From Cellulomonas timonensis (GTDB lineage: Bacteria; Actinomycetota; Actinomycetes; Actinomycetales; Cellulomonadaceae), in assembly GCF_900046455.1 (NCBI RefSeq), contig NZ_FCOT01000009.1, positions 62,001-126,000 on the forward strand: a DNA stretch of 64,000 bases, read 5' to 3'. The position numbers and the translations under genes are program-made. This document shows, piece by piece, positions 25,725 to 35,975 of the stretch (positions within the stretch are counted from its first letter, which is position 1; each line of letters opens with the position of its first letter). A model generated the notes under the pieces. That model worked only from the letters and a program-made list of their open reading frames with translations. It searched no databases and was not told the DNA's origin.

Positions 25725-26423
25725 ATGCCACGCGCCAGTCTTGAGAAGGACCCTCGTGAGGTCGCCGCGATGTTCGACGGCGTCGCCCGCCGCTACGACC
25801 TCACGAACGACGTGATCTCCCTCGGCCAGGACCGCTACTGGCGCCGTGCCACGCTCGCGGCCGTGGGGGCCCAGCCGGGCGAGCGCGTGCTCGACCTGGC
25901 CGCGGGCACGGGCACGTCGAGCGAGCCGCTCGCCGACTCCGGGGTGCATGTGGTCCCGTGCGACATCTCGCTGGGCATGTTGGGCGTGGGCAAGCGCCGG
26001 CGCCCGGACCTGGGCTTCGTCGCGGGCGACGCGGTGCACTTGCCGTTCGCCGACGAGTCCTTCGACGCGGTGACGATGTCCTTCGGGCTGCGCAACGTCG
26101 CGGCCACGCAGGCGGCCCTCGAGGAGATGCTGCGGGTCACGCGCCCGGGCGGACGCCTGGTGGTGTGCGAGTTCTCCCGCCCCACGTGGGCGCCGTTCCG
26201 CACGGTCTACACCGAGTACCTCATGCGCGCGCTGCCGCCGGTGGCGCGGGCCGTCTCCAAGGAGCCGGACGCGTACGTGTACCTGGCGGAGTCGATCCGG
26301 GAGTGGCCCGACCAGCTCGGCCTCGGGCGGCTGCTGAAGGCCTCCGGGTGGCGCGACGTGGCCTACCGCAACCTCTCGGGCGGGATCGTCGCGCTGCATC
26401 GCGCGGTGCGCCCGGCGGCCTGA
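25725..26423 (+). CDS. menG: Demethylmenaquinone methyltransferase MenG (UbiE family)
   Basis: A 232-residue SAM-dependent C-methyltransferase that makes the last ring modification of menaquinone. The UbiE signature [19 protein letters not shown] is at residues 17-35, SAM motif I is [17 protein letters not shown] (54-70), and the second signature is [19 protein letters not shown]. Length is typical. ATG start; divergent from menF. The menJ-like gene follows after 118 bp, in a regulated gap. Confidence 0.94.
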   Translation: MPRASLEKDPREVAAMFDGVARRYDLTNDVISLGQDRYWRRATLAAVGAQPGERVLDLAAGTGTSSEPLADSGVHVVPCDISLGMLGVGKRRRPDLGFVAGDAVHLPFADESFDAVTMSFGLRNVAATQAALEEMLRVTRPGGRLVVCEFSRPTWAPFRTVYTEYLMRALPPVARAVSKEPDAYVYLAESIREWPDQLGLGRLLKASGWRDVAYRNLSGGIVALHRAVRPAA

Positions 26424-26541
26424 CACCGCACGTCACGCGCTGTCGCCCGCAAGTGAGGTAAGCCTTCGCAGACATGGTCTGTGGCCCTGGCTACACTCGG
26501 CCAGGTTGGGATGTGAACGTCTTCACAAGTAGGGCGGGACA
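26424..26541 (+). promoter_or_regulatory. Promoter region of the menJ-nuo cluster
   Basis: This 118-bp gap holds a TACACT -10-like box at 26492-26497, a Rex-type palindrome at 26512-26527 and a DtxR/IdeR-like half-site (AGGTAAGCCT, 26456-26465) whose second half is degenerate. The Rex site would lie just past the inferred start of transcription, so binding would block initiation or early elongation. Confidence 0.6.
26512..26527. promoter_or_regulatory. Rex operator (ROP-like site)
   Basis: TGTGAACGTCTTCACA is a perfect palindrome with 6-bp arms (TGTGAA/TTCACA) and a 4-bp centre. It agrees with the Rex operator consensus of streptomycetes (TGTGAAC-n3-TTCACA, known). It ends 14 bp before the menJ-like start codon. 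A rex gene is in this window. Confidence 0.82.
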
Positions 26542-27837
26542 GTGGTTGACGCAAGGAGCGATGACGCCGACGTCATCGTCGTCGGCGCAGGTCCTGCGGG
26601 ATCAAGCGCTGCCTATCACTGTGCCTCCGCAGGCCTCGAAGTCCTCCTGCTCGAGAAGGCGGAGTTCCCCCGCGACAAGGTCTGCGGCGACGGGCTGACC
26701 CCTCGCGCGGTCAAGGAGCTCGCCGCGATGGGCGTCTCCCTCCGCGAGGAGGACGGCTGGATCCGCAACCGCGGGCTGCGCGTGGTCGGGGGCGGGCACC
26801 GCCTCGAGCTGCCGTGGCCCGAGCTGTCGAGCTACCCGTCGTACGGGCTGGCCCGCTCGCGGATGAGCCTGGACCACATGCTCGCGTCGCACGCCCGCGC
26901 CGCCGGGGCCAAGCTCCTGGAGCGCACCAACGTCACCGGCCCGCTGCTCGACGAGCGCACCGGCCGCGTGGTCGGCGTCACCGCCCGTCCCGTGGGCAGC
27001 GACGGCAAGCGCGCCGGCGAGGACGTCACCTACCGGGCCCCCGTGGTCATCGCGGCGGACGGCGTGTCCGCGCGGCTCGCCACCGGCCTGGGCCTCGAGA
27101 AGCGGATGGACCGGCCCATGGGGGTCGCCGTCCGCACGTACTTCCGCACGCCGCGGCATGACGACCCATGGATGGAGAGCCAGCTCGAGCTGTGGGACGG
27201 CGCCCCGGGGCGCTCGAACCTCATGCCCGGCTACGGCTGGATCTTCTCCCTCGGCGACGGCACCGCGAACGTCGGCCTCGGCTCGGTGTCCTCCACGGCC
27301 GCCGCGACGAAGGTCGACTACAAGGACTTGTTCCGCAAGTGGATGGCCAACGCCCCCGCCGAGTGGGACTTCACCCCGGAGAACCAGATCGGCGAGGTGC
27401 GCGGCGCCGCGCTCCCCATGGGCTTCAACCGGGGCCCGCTATACGGGCGGGGCCTGATGCTCGCCGGCGACTCCGCGGGCATGATCAGCCCGTTCAACGG
27501 CGAGGGCATCGCGTACGGGCTGCAGGCAGGCCGGTTCGCCGCGGACTCCGTGGTCCAGGCCGCCGCGCGTGGCTCCGCCGCCGGGCGTGAGCGCGCGCTG
27601 GCCGCGTACCAGACCCGCATGAAGGACGACCTGGGCGGGTACTACACGCTCGGCCGGATCTTCGTGAAGCTCATCGAGCACCCCCAGGTGATGCACGTGT
27701 GCACCCGCTACGGGCTGCCCCGCCCGCTGCTCATGCGCTTCGTGCTCAAGCTCCTGTCCGACTGCTACGAGCCGCGGGGCGGTGACATGGTCGACCGGAC
27801 CATCTCCGCGCTCGCCCGGCTGGCGCCGGCGGCATGA
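26542..27837 (+). CDS. Geranylgeranyl reductase family flavoprotein, probable menaquinone reductase MenJ
   Basis: A 431-residue FAD enzyme of the geranylgeranyl reductase family. The N-terminal dinucleotide fold is DVIVVGAGPAGSSAAYHCA (Gly15-x-Gly17-x2-Gly20), then KVCGDGLTPRAVKEL, and the second FAD motif GDSAGMISPFNGEGIAYGLQAG is split over about residues 308-328 (GDSAGMISPFNGEG, IAYGLQAG). Mycobacterial MenJ reduces one isoprene double bond in the menaquinone tail; the position between menG and nuoA supports that role here. It could instead act on other polyprenyl lipids. GTG start close behind the Rex-type site. Confidence 0.87.
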   Translation: MVDARSDDADVIVVGAGPAGSSAAYHCASAGLEVLLLEKAEFPRDKVCGDGLTPRAVKELAAMGVSLREEDGWIRNRGLRVVGGGHRLELPWPELSSYPSYGLARSRMSLDHMLASHARAAGAKLLERTNVTGPLLDERTGRVVGVTARPVGSDGKRAGEDVTYRAPVVIAADGVSARLATGLGLEKRMDRPMGVAVRTYFRTPRHDDPWMESQLELWDGAPGRSNLMPGYGWIFSLGDGTANVGLGSVSSTAAATKVDYKDLFRKWMANAPAEWDFTPENQIGEVRGAALPMGFNRGPLYGRGLMLAGDSAGMISPFNGEGIAYGLQAGRFAADSVVQAAARGSAAGRERALAAYQTRMKDDLGGYYTLGRIFVKLIEHPQVMHVCTRYGLPRPLLMRFVLKLLSDCYEPRGGDMVDRTISALARLAPAA

Positions 27838-27864
27838 TGCACACACCCTCAACGCTGCGGGTCA

Positions 27865-27886
27865 CGCCGGGACCTAGGTCCCGGCG
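27865..27886. other. Perfect 22-bp palindrome between menJ-like gene and nuoA
   Basis: CGCCGGGACCT is followed directly by its reverse complement. It lies 28 bp after the menJ-like stop and 100 bp before nuoA. As RNA it would fold into a stem of about 9 bp with a small loop. It may attenuate read-through from the menJ promoter or be a protein-binding site. The rest of the 148-bp gap shows no clear promoter boxes. Confidence 0.6.
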
Positions 27887-27985
27887 CGGGCTCCCCACCT
27901 CGGGAGACGCTCGACCGCAACCCCAGCCATCCCTGACTTTCGTCCTGCGCGGAAGTGTCCCCACCACGACCGGGAGAGTCGAGCA

Positions 27986-28348
27986 ATGACCAACCCGTAC
28001 GTCCCGCTCCTCTTCATGATGGGGATCGCCGCGGTGCTCGCCCTTGGCGGCGTGGGCGCCAGCGCGATCCTGGGGCCGAAGCGCTACAACCGCGCGAAAC
28101 TGGACGCATATGAGTGCGGCATCGAGCCGACACCGCATGCCGTCGGTGGCGGCCGGTTCCCGATCAAGTACTACCTCGTCGCGATGACCTTCATCATCTT
28201 CGACATCGAGGTGGTCTTCCTGTACCCGTGGGCCGTGAACTTCACGGAGCTCGCCACGTTCGGGCTCATCGCGATGCTGGGCTTCCTGGCCCTCATCACG
28301 GTGCCCTTCGTGTACGAGTGGCGCCGCGGCGGCTTCGAGTGGGACTAG
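27986..28348 (+). CDS. nuoA: NADH-quinone oxidoreductase subunit A
   Basis: A 120-residue membrane subunit of complex I with three helices. YECGIEP (Cys44 region), RFPIKYYLVAMTFIIFDIEVVF, seen as RFPIKYYLVAM and FIIFDIEVVFLYPW, and the end YEWRRGGFEWD are characteristic. GGGAGAGTC precedes the ATG. First gene of the 14-gene nuo cluster; the next gene is 12 bp away. Confidence 0.97.
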   Translation: MTNPYVPLLFMMGIAAVLALGGVGASAILGPKRYNRAKLDAYECGIEPTPHAVGGGRFPIKYYLVAMTFIIFDIEVVFLYPWAVNFTELATFGLIAMLGFLALITVPFVYEWRRGGFEWD

Positions 28349-28360
28349 GGGTGATCTGAC

Positions 28361-28912
28361 ATGGGTATCGAAGAGGCCCCTTCGGGGTTCCTGCTGACGA
28401 CGGTCGAGAACCTCGTCGGGTATTTCCGCAAGGGCTCGTTGTGGCCGGTCACGTTCGGACTGGCCTGCTGCGCGATCGAGATGATGGCGACCGGCACCAG
28501 CCGCTACGACATCTCCCGGTTTGGCATGGAGGTCTTCCGCGCCTCGCCGCGCCAGGCCGACCTGATGATCGTCGCCGGCCGGGTGAGCCAGAAGATGGCG
28601 CCCGTGGTGCGGCAGGTCTACGACCAGATGCCCGAGCCCAAGTGGGTCCTGTCGATGGGCGTGTGCGCGTCGTCGGGCGGGATGTTCAACAACTACGCGA
28701 TCGTGCAGGGCGTGGACCACGTCGTGCCCGTCGACATCTACCTGCCCGGCTGCCCGCCGCGGCCCGAGATGCTCATCAACGCGATCCTCGAGCTGCACAC
28801 GCAGATCCAGTCCGAGCCGCTCGGTGTGAACCGCAAGGAGGCGGCCCGCGCCGCCGAGGCCGCGGCCCTCAAGGCCACGCCGACGTCGCACATGAAGGGC
28901 CTGCTGGCATGA
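28361..28912 (+). CDS. nuoB: NADH-quinone oxidoreductase subunit B
   Basis: A 183-residue peripheral subunit that carries the terminal [4Fe-4S] cluster N2, the electron donor to quinone. The four ligands are Cys36 and Cys37 ([10 protein letters not shown]), Cys102 (GVCASSGG) and Cys131 (LPGCPPRPE). An Ala-rich C-terminal tail of about 30 residues follows. Its stop overlaps nuoC (ATGA), implying coupled translation. Confidence 0.97.
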   Translation: MGIEEAPSGFLLTTVENLVGYFRKGSLWPVTFGLACCAIEMMATGTSRYDISRFGMEVFRASPRQADLMIVAGRVSQKMAPVVRQVYDQMPEPKWVLSMGVCASSGGMFNNYAIVQGVDHVVPVDIYLPGCPPRPEMLINAILELHTQIQSEPLGVNRKEAARAAEAAALKATPTSHMKGLLA

Positions 28913-29757
28913 GTGAGAAGTCCGGGGCGCCCGAGGGGGACAAGACCCCCGAGGTGTCCGCCGAGAAGGCAAGCGCGGCCGCGGCCGCGAAGCCGGGCGA
29001 CACGACGACGTCCGAGGCGCTGGCCGCGCAGAGCACGAGCGAGGCGGCCCTCGAGGGCGGCTCGCAGCACGTCGGCCCGCTGGGCTCGCCCGAGCCCGAG
29101 GTCATCGAGGTCCGCCACGGCATGTTCGGCGGCGGCCCCGGCTCCGGCGACACGTCCGGCTTCGGCGGACTGGTGACGACCGTGGCGCTGCCGGGCGCGA
29201 GCCCGCGCCCCTACGGCGGCTGGTTCGACGAGGTCGTCGACATCCTCATCGAGCTGCTCGACGCCTCCGGCACCGGGTTCGCGAACGCGATCCCCTCGGT
29301 GGTCGTGGACCGCAACGAGCTCACGCTGCACGTGGCCCGCGAGCACCTCGTCGAGGTCTCCCAGATGCTGCGCGACGACCAGGACCTGCGCTTCGAGCTC
29401 AGCCTGGGCGTCTCCGGCGTGCACTACCCGGAGCAGACGGGCCGCGAGCTGCACGCCGTCTACCACCTGGTGTCGGTGACGCACAGCCGTCGCCTGCGCC
29501 TCGAGGTCGCCGTCCCCGACGCCGACCCGCATGTGCCGTCCACCACCGGGGTCTACCCGACGAACGACTGGCACGAGCGCGAGACCTGGGATTTCTTCGG
29601 CATCGTCTTCGACGGGCACCCGGCGCTCGCGCGCATCCAGATGCCCGACGACTGGCCGGGCCACCCCCAGCGCAAGGACTACCCCCTCGGGGGCATCCCG
29701 GTCGAGTACAAGGGCGCCACCGTGCCGCCCGCGGACCAGCGGAGGTCGTACAGCTGA
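28909..29757 (+). CDS. nuoC: NADH-quinone oxidoreductase subunit C
   Basis: A 282-residue peripheral-arm subunit. The core shows [21 protein letters not shown], split as [11 protein letters not shown] and [11 protein letters not shown], then [18 protein letters not shown], and the signature [12 protein letters not shown]. The first 65 residues are a low-complexity Ala/Glu/Ser-rich extension not found in proteobacterial NuoC but usual in actinobacteria. The ATG overlaps the nuoB stop and its own stop overlaps nuoD. Confidence 0.95.
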   Translation: MSEKSGAPEGDKTPEVSAEKASAAAAAKPGDTTTSEALAAQSTSEAALEGGSQHVGPLGSPEPEVIEVRHGMFGGGPGSGDTSGFGGLVTTVALPGASPRPYGGWFDEVVDILIELLDASGTGFANAIPSVVVDRNELTLHVAREHLVEVSQMLRDDQDLRFELSLGVSGVHYPEQTGRELHAVYHLVSVTHSRRLRLEVAVPDADPHVPSTTGVYPTNDWHERETWDFFGIVFDGHPALARIQMPDDWPGHPQRKDYPLGGIPVEYKGATVPPADQRRSYS

Positions 29758-31121
29758 TGTCCCCTCACACATCCCCTCAGGGCAAGCCCGCGGCCACCGG
29801 CCACATCGTCGACGACCAGGCCACTGGCGTGCCGTCCTTCGAGGCGTCCGGCGGCGACTGGTCCGACATCGCCGAGGAGGCTGCTCGCCTCGGCGAGGAG
29901 CGCATCGTCGTCAACATGGGCCCGCAGCACCCGTCGACCCACGGCGTGCTCCGGCTCATGCTCGAGATCGACGGTGAGACGGTCACCGAGGCCCGCGCGG
30001 GCATCGGCTACCTGCACACCGGCATCGAGAAGAACATGGAGTACCGGTCCTGGACGCAGGGCGTCACGTTCTGCACCCGCATGGACTACGTGGCGAACAT
30101 CTTCCAGGAGGCCGGCTACTGCCTGGCCGTGGAGAAGCTGCTCGGCATCACCGACGACATCCCGGAGCGGGCCACCGTCATCCGCGTGATGATGATGGAG
30201 CTCAACCGCATCGCCTCGCACCTGGTGTGCCTGGCCACCGGCGGGAACGAGCTGGGCGCCACGACGATCATGATCGTCGGCTTCAACGCGCGTGAGCAGG
30301 TGCTCCGGGTCTTCGAGCTGATCACCGGCCTGCGCATGAACAACGCGTACATCCGCCCGGGCGGCGTCGTGCAGGACATCCCGCCGGGCGCCCTCGACGC
30401 GGTCCGCGACGCGATCACGGTGATGAAGAAGGACTTCGGGCAGCTCGAGGACCTCATGCTGGCCAACCCGATCCTGCAGGCGCGCCTCAAGGGCGTCGGC
30501 TACCTGGGCCTGCCCGCGAGCATGGCCCTGGGCATCACCGGCCCCGTGCTGCGGTCCACCGGCCTGCCGTACGACGTGCGCAAGGCCGAGCCGTACTGCG
30601 GCTACGAGACCTACGACTTCGACATCCCGACGTCGACGGACGCCGACGCGTGGTCGCGGGTCGTCCTGCGCCTCGAGGAGTGCTACCAGTCGATCCGCAT
30701 CATCGAGCAGACGCTCGAGCGGCTCCAGGCGATGGGCCCCGGCCCGGTCATGGTCGAGGACAAGAAGATCGCCTGGCCCGCGCAGCTCGCCATCGGCTCC
30801 GACGGCATGGGCAACTCGCTGGACCACATCCGGGAGATCATGGGCACCTCGATGGAGGCCCTGATCCACCACTTCAAGCTGGTGACGGAGGGCTTCCGGG
30901 TCCCCGCCGGCCAGGCGTTCGTCTCGGTGGAGCACCCCCGTGGGGAGCTCGGCGTGCACCTCGTCTCCGACGGCGGCACGAAGCCGTACCGGGCGCACTT
31001 CCGCGACCCGTCCTTCAACAACCTGCAGGCCGTCTCCATGATGTGCGAGGGCGGCCAGGTGGCCGACGTCGTCGTCGCGGTGGCCTCGCTGGACCCCGTC
31101 CTGGGAGGGGTGGACCGCTGA
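29757..31121 (+). CDS. nuoD: NADH-quinone oxidoreductase subunit D
   Basis: A 454-residue subunit that, with NuoB, forms the quinone-binding site. Visible are [55 protein letters not shown] and the C-terminal DPVLGGVDR. The His-Pro-Ser-Thr-His loop that contacts the quinone headgroup is intact. A 40-residue leader precedes the core. One-base overlaps with nuoC and nuoE (TGATG). Confidence 0.97.
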   Translation: MSPHTSPQGKPAATGHIVDDQATGVPSFEASGGDWSDIAEEAARLGEERIVVNMGPQHPSTHGVLRLMLEIDGETVTEARAGIGYLHTGIEKNMEYRSWTQGVTFCTRMDYVANIFQEAGYCLAVEKLLGITDDIPERATVIRVMMMELNRIASHLVCLATGGNELGATTIMIVGFNAREQVLRVFELITGLRMNNAYIRPGGVVQDIPPGALDAVRDAITVMKKDFGQLEDLMLANPILQARLKGVGYLGLPASMALGITGPVLRSTGLPYDVRKAEPYCGYETYDFDIPTSTDADAWSRVVLRLEECYQSIRIIEQTLERLQAMGPGPVMVEDKKIAWPAQLAIGSDGMGNSLDHIREIMGTSMEALIHHFKLVTEGFRVPAGQAFVSVEHPRGELGVHLVSDGGTKPYRAHFRDPSFNNLQAVSMMCEGGQVADVVVAVASLDPVLGGVDR

Positions 31122-32008
31122 TGTCCGTCGAGAACAGCGCACTGCCCGCCGGCGCGCGCCCGGCCGCCCGGTACGACGAGGAGACCCGCGCCCGGCTCGC
31201 CGCCGACGCGGCCCTGGTCGTCGCCCGCTACCCGCAGCCCCGCTCGGCGCTGCTCCCGCTGCTGCACCTGGTGCAGAGCGAGGACGGCTTCGTCAGCCCC
31301 GCCGGCATCGCGTTCTGCGCGGAGACGCTGGACCTGACCGCCGCCGAGGTCTCCGCGGTGGCCACGTTCTACTCGCAGTACAAGCGCCGGCCCAACGGCG
31401 AGTACACCGTGGGGGTCTGCACCAACACGCTGTGCGCCATCATGGGCGGCGACGCCATCTGGGAGGAGCTCTCCGAGCACCTTGACCTCGGCAACGACGA
31501 GACCACCGCCGACGGCAAGGTCACGATCGAGCGCATCGAGTGCAACGCGGCGTGCGACTACGCGCCCGTGGTGATGGTCAACTGGGAGTTCCTGGACAAC
31601 CAGACCCCGCAGTCCGCCGTCGAGACGGTGGACAAGCTGCGCGCGGGGGAGCCCGTCGCCTCGACGCGCGGCCCCGGCAAGATCTGCTCGTTCAAGCAGG
31701 TCTCGCGGGTGCTCGCGGGCTTCCCCGACGGCCTCGCCGACGAGGGCCCGAGCGGCGGCCCGGAGACCGAGCGCGGCACGCAGCTCGCCGCGGCGGAGGG
31801 GTGGACCGCCCCGGCGTTCCCCGGCGACGCCGCGAAGCCCGACGCCACGAAGCCTGCGGCCACGAAGCCTGCCGCCGCGAAGGGCGCCACGTCGCCCGAG
31901 GTCGGCGGCCCGCAGTCGAGCGCGGAGCGCAAGCCCACCTCGGCGAAGGACTCCTCTGCTGAGGACCAGCAGAAGAAGCAGAGCTCCGACCAGGCCAAGG
32001 AGTCGTGA
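31121..32008 (+). CDS. nuoE: NADH-quinone oxidoreductase subunit E
   Basis: A thioredoxin-like subunit holding the [2Fe-2S] cluster N1a, with ligands Cys100 and Cys105 (VGVCTNTLC) and Cys141 and Cys145 (ECNAACDY). At 295 residues it is longer than the usual 160-240: the last 75 residues are a charged Ala/Lys/Pro/Ser-rich tail with two ATKPA repeats, probably disordered. ATG shares a base with the nuoD stop. Confidence 0.95.
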   Translation: MSVENSALPAGARPAARYDEETRARLAADAALVVARYPQPRSALLPLLHLVQSEDGFVSPAGIAFCAETLDLTAAEVSAVATFYSQYKRRPNGEYTVGVCTNTLCAIMGGDAIWEELSEHLDLGNDETTADGKVTIERIECNAACDYAPVVMVNWEFLDNQTPQSAVETVDKLRAGEPVASTRGPGKICSFKQVSRVLAGFPDGLADEGPSGGPETERGTQLAAAEGWTAPAFPGDAAKPDATKPAATKPAAAKGATSPEVGGPQSSAERKPTSAKDSSAEDQQKKQSSDQAKES

Positions 32009-33354
32009 TGACCGACGTGACGACCCTGACCCCCGTCCTGACCAAGGACTGGGGCCTCGAGCAGTCGTGGACCCTGCGGACGTACCTGGACGGCGGCGGC
32101 TACGCCGGGCTCCGGGCGGCGCTCGCGCAGGCCCCGGGCGACGTGATCACCGCGGTGAAGGACTCCGGCCTGCGCGGCCGTGGCGGCGCCGGGTTCCCCA
32201 CGGGCATGAAGTGGGGCTTCCTGCCCGCGCCCGACGGCGGCCCGCGCTACCTGGTCATCAACGCGGACGAGTCCGAGCCGGGCACCTGCAAGGACATCCC
32301 GCTGATGATGGCCAGCCCGCAGCTGCTCATCGAGGGCGCGATCATCACGTCCTATGCGATCGGCTGCTCGCACGCGTTCATCTACCTGCGCGGCGAGGTC
32401 GTGCACGTCTACCGCCGGCTGATGCGCGCGGTGGAGGAGGCCTACGCGGCCGGCTACCTCGGCAAGAACATCATGGGCTCGGGCTTCGACCTGGACATCA
32501 CCGTCCACGCCGGCGCCGGCGCCTACATCTGCGGCGAGGAGACGGCACTGCTCGACTCCCTCGAGGGGCGCCGCGGCCAGCCGCGCCTGAAGCCGCCGTT
32601 CCCCGCCGTCGCGGGCCTGTACGCGCGGCCCACGGTGGTCAACAACGTCGAGACCATCGCCTCCGTGCCCGCGATCCTCAAGGGCGGCGCCCAGTGGTTC
32701 CGCGAGATGGGCACCGAGCGCTCCCCGGGCTTCGGCATCTTCTCCCTGTCCGGCCACGTGCAGCGGCCCGGCCAGTACGAGGCGCCGCTGGGCATCACGC
32801 TGCGCCGCCTGCTGGAGATGGCGGGCGGCATCCGCGAGGGCCACGAGCTGAAGTTCTGGACGCCTGGCGGGTCCTCGACGCCGATCTTCACGGCCGAGCA
32901 CCTCGACATCCCGCTCGACTACGAGTCCGTCGCCGCCGCCGGGTCCATGCTGGGCACGCGCGCGCTGCAGATCTTCGACGAGACGACGTCGGTGGTCCGC
33001 GCGGTGACGCGCTGGACCGACTTCTACAAGCACGAGTCGTGCGGCAAGTGCACGCCCTGCCGCGAGGGCACGTTCTGGCTGTCGCAGGTGCTGCACCGCA
33101 TCGAGGCGGGCCAGGGCACCAGCGCGGACATCGACCTGCTGCTCGACCTGTGCGACAACATCCTGGGCCGCGCGTTCTGCGCGCTCGGGGACGGGGCCAC
33201 CAGCCCCATCACCTCGGCGATCCAGTACTTCCGGGAGGAGTTCGAGGCGGGCACCCACACGCCCGCCGACGAGCTGTTCCCGCCCGAGCGCAGCTCGAAG
33301 TTCACCTACACCCCGCGCCGTCCGGCCGGGCAGTTGGCGGGGGTCCACGCATGA
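32008..33354 (+). CDS. nuoF: NADH-quinone oxidoreductase subunit F
   Basis: A 448-residue subunit that binds NADH and FMN and starts electron transfer. The FMN/NADH loop is [16 protein letters not shown] (residues 54-69) with [12 protein letters not shown]. The N3 [4Fe-4S] ligands are Cys345, Cys348 and Cys351 ([12 protein letters not shown]) and Cys391 (GRAFCALGD). I chose ATG 32008, which overlaps the nuoE stop and is served by AAGGAG at 31997-32002; GTG 32005 is possible. Confidence 0.96.
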   Translation: MTDVTTLTPVLTKDWGLEQSWTLRTYLDGGGYAGLRAALAQAPGDVITAVKDSGLRGRGGAGFPTGMKWGFLPAPDGGPRYLVINADESEPGTCKDIPLMMASPQLLIEGAIITSYAIGCSHAFIYLRGEVVHVYRRLMRAVEEAYAAGYLGKNIMGSGFDLDITVHAGAGAYICGEETALLDSLEGRRGQPRLKPPFPAVAGLYARPTVVNNVETIASVPAILKGGAQWFREMGTERSPGFGIFSLSGHVQRPGQYEAPLGITLRRLLEMAGGIREGHELKFWTPGGSSTPIFTAEHLDIPLDYESVAAAGSMLGTRALQIFDETTSVVRAVTRWTDFYKHESCGKCTPCREGTFWLSQVLHRIEAGQGTSADIDLLLDLCDNILGRAFCALGDGATSPITSAIQYFREEFEAGTHTPADELFPPERSSKFTYTPRRPAGQLAGVHA

Positions 33355-35975
33355 CCATCACGACACCGAAGCCCGGCTCGGGGGCGGCCGCCTCCCAGGG
33401 GACGCCCGCCGCGACGCCGGCGCCGGTGGACGCCGTGACGTTCACCATCGACGGCCTCGAGGTGGCGGTGCCCAAGGGCACGCTCGTCATCCGGGCCGCC
33501 GAGCAGGTCGGCATCCAGATCCCGCGGTTCTGCGACCACCCGCTGCTCGCCCCTGCGGGCGCGTGCCGCCAGTGCCTCGTCGAGGTGTGGGCGCCGGGCC
33601 GTGACGGCAAGCTCGCGAAGATGCCCAAGCCGCAGGCCTCCTGCACGCTCGAGGCGTCGCCGGGCATGCAGGTCAAGACGCAGCACACCTCGCCCGAGGC
33701 CGACAAGGCCCAGCACGGCGTGATGGAGCTGCTGCTCATCAACCACCCGCTCGACTGCCCGGTCTGCGACAAGGGCGGCGAGTGCCCCCTGCAGAACCAG
33801 GCGATGAGCAACGGGCGCGCGACGACGCGGTTCGTGGACGTCAAGCGCACGTTCCCCAAGCCGATTGCGATCTCCACGCAGATCCTGCTCGACCGGGAGC
33901 GCTGCATCCTGTGCCAGCGCTGCACGCGGTTCTCCAAGGAGATCGCCGGCGACGCGTTCATCGACCTGCAGAAGCGCGGCGCCAACCAGCAGATCGGCCG
34001 CTTCGCCCCCGAGGTGCTCGGCTTCGAGGCCCCGGCCGGCGCGCCTAGCGGCGAGGTGCCCGTGGGCCCCGCAGAGGAGGACGAGTCCGGCGAGCCGTTC
34101 GCGTCGTACTTCTCGGGCAACACCGTGCAGATCTGCCCGGTGGGCGCCCTGACCAGCGCGTCCTACCGGTTCCGGGCCCGCCCGTTCGACCTGGTGTCCA
34201 CCCCGGGCGTCTCGGAGCACGACTCGTGCGGCTCCGCGATCCGCGTCGACCACCGCCGGGGCGTCGTGCTGCGCCGCCTGGCGGGCGAGGACCCCGCGGT
34301 CAACGAGGAGTGGATCACCGACAAGGACCGCTTCGCGTTCACCTGGCAGTCCGCCCCGGACCGCATCACCACCCCGCTGGTCCGCGACGAGGCCACTGGC
34401 GAGCTCCGCGTCGCGAGCTGGGTCGAGGCGCTGGACGTCGCCGCGGAGGGCCTGCGCGCCGCGCTGAAGCCCGCCGAGGCCGGCGCCCCCGCCGGTGTGG
34501 GCGTGCTGCCCGGCGGCCGGGTGACCCTCGAGGACGCGTACGCGTACGGCAAGTTCGCCCGCGTGGCCCTCGGCACCAATGACGTCGACCTGCGCAGCCG
34601 CCCGCTGTCCGCCGAGGAGGAGGCCTTCCTGGGCAGCCACGTCGCCGGCCGCGCGATGCAGGTCACCTTCGCCGACCTGGAGAAGGCGCCTGTCGTGCTC
34701 CTCGCCGCCCTCGAGGCGGAGGAGGAGGCCGGGGTCACGTTCCTGCGGCTGCGCAAGGGCGTCCTCGCGCGGACCACGCGCGTCGTCGCGGTCGCGCCGT
34801 TCGCCAGCCGCGGCCTGGAGCGTCTCGACGGGACGCTCGTCACGGCCGCCCCCGGCACCGAGGCCGAGGTGCTCGACGCGGTGGAGCCCGGCTCCGACGT
34901 GCCGACGCTGAGCGCACTCGCCGCCGACCTCGCCCAGCCAGGCGCCGTGATCCTGGTGGGTGAGCGGCTCGCCGCAGTCCCCGGCGGGCTCACCGCCGCG
35001 CTGCGCCTCGCGGAGCGCACCGGCGCCCGCCTCGCCGGGATCCCCCGCCGTGCGGGGGAGCGTGGCGGTGTCGAGGCCGGCGCGCTGCCGAGCCTGCTGC
35101 CGGGCGGTCGCCCGGTCGCGGACGCCGCCGCACGAGTCGACGTCGCCGCCGCCTGGGACGTCGAGTCGCTGCCGACGGCGCCCGGCCGCACCGCCACGGG
35201 GATCCTCGAGGCCGCCCGCACGGGCCGGCTCGGGGCGCTCGTCGTCGGCGGCGTGGACCTGCGCGACCTGCCGGACCCGGCCGCCGCCCGCGAGGCGCTC
35301 CCCGCCGCCCCGTTCGTCGTCTCGCTGGAGGTGCGCTCCTCGGAGGTCACCGCGCTGGCCGACGTGGTGCTGCCCGTCGCGCCGCCGGTGGAGAAGGGTG
35401 GCACGTTCGTCACCTGGGAGGGTCGCCCGCGGCCCTTCCCGCAGGCGCTGACCTCCACGGCGGTGGGCGACCACCGCGTGCTCGACCGGCTGGCCGATGC
35501 CCTGGGCGTCACGCTGGGCGTGGGCACGCTGGCCAAGGTGCACTCCGAGCTCGACCAGCTGGGCGCCTGGGACGGCGCCCGGGTCGCGGCGCCCGCCACG
35601 GCGGCCCCCGCGCCGCCCGCGGGCGCCCCCGGCCACGCGGTCCTGGCCACCTGGCACCTGCTGCTCGACTCCGGGCGCCTGCAGGACGGCGAGGCGTTCC
35701 TCGCCGGCACCGCCAAGCGGCCGGTGGCGCGCGTGTCCGCCGCGACGGCCGAGGGCGCCGGCGTCGCTGACGGCGGCCTGCTCGCGGTCAGCACCGACGC
35801 CGGCACGATCGAGCTGCCGGTGGTCGTCACCGACATGCCCGACCACGTCGTCTGGCTGCCCACCCACTCGCCCGGCTCTGCCGTGCGCGAGACCCTGCAC
35901 GCCGGACCAGGTGCGCTTGTGCGCCTGGCTCCCGGGACCCAGAACGACGTCACGGACGCGGAGGTGCGGGCATGA
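33351..35975 (+). CDS. nuoG: NADH-quinone oxidoreductase subunit G
   Basis: The 874-residue largest peripheral subunit. Cluster ligands are readable: [2Fe-2S] N1b Cys61, Cys72, Cys75, Cys98; N5 His132, Cys136, Cys139, Cys145; N4 Cys185, Cys188, Cys191 and Cys262 ([10 protein letters not shown]). The following molybdopterin-oxidoreductase-like domain is degenerate and carries no cofactor, as in other NuoG proteins. An insert of about 30 residues (222-251, Pro/Glu-rich) precedes the last N4 ligand. ATGA overlaps at both ends. Confidence 0.95.
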   Translation: MTITTPKPGSGAAASQGTPAATPAPVDAVTFTIDGLEVAVPKGTLVIRAAEQVGIQIPRFCDHPLLAPAGACRQCLVEVWAPGRDGKLAKMPKPQASCTLEASPGMQVKTQHTSPEADKAQHGVMELLLINHPLDCPVCDKGGECPLQNQAMSNGRATTRFVDVKRTFPKPIAISTQILLDRERCILCQRCTRFSKEIAGDAFIDLQKRGANQQIGRFAPEVLGFEAPAGAPSGEVPVGPAEEDESGEPFASYFSGNTVQICPVGALTSASYRFRARPFDLVSTPGVSEHDSCGSAIRVDHRRGVVLRRLAGEDPAVNEEWITDKDRFAFTWQSAPDRITTPLVRDEATGELRVASWVEALDVAAEGLRAALKPAEAGAPAGVGVLPGGRVTLEDAYAYGKFARVALGTNDVDLRSRPLSAEEEAFLGSHVAGRAMQVTFADLEKAPVVLLAALEAEEEAGVTFLRLRKGVLARTTRVVAVAPFASRGLERLDGTLVTAAPGTEAEVLDAVEPGSDVPTLSALAADLAQPGAVILVGERLAAVPGGLTAALRLAERTGARLAGIPRRAGERGGVEAGALPSLLPGGRPVADAAARVDVAAAWDVESLPTAPGRTATGILEAARTGRLGALVVGGVDLRDLPDPAAAREALPAAPFVVSLEVRSSEVTALADVVLPVAPPVEKGGTFVTWEGRPRPFPQALTSTAVGDHRVLDRLADALGVTLGVGTLAKVHSELDQLGAWDGARVAAPATAAPAPPAGAPGHAVLATWHLLLDSGRLQDGEAFLAGTAKRPVARVSAATAEGAGVADGGLLAVSTDAGTIELPVVVTDMPDHVVWLPTHSPGSAVRETLHAGPGALVRLAPGTQNDVTDAEVRA

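Noticed and set aside
28815-28830. Second Rex-like site (GGTGTGAACC) inside nuoB
   Set aside because: Only one half matches; the other arm is not TTCACA and the site is within coding sequence.
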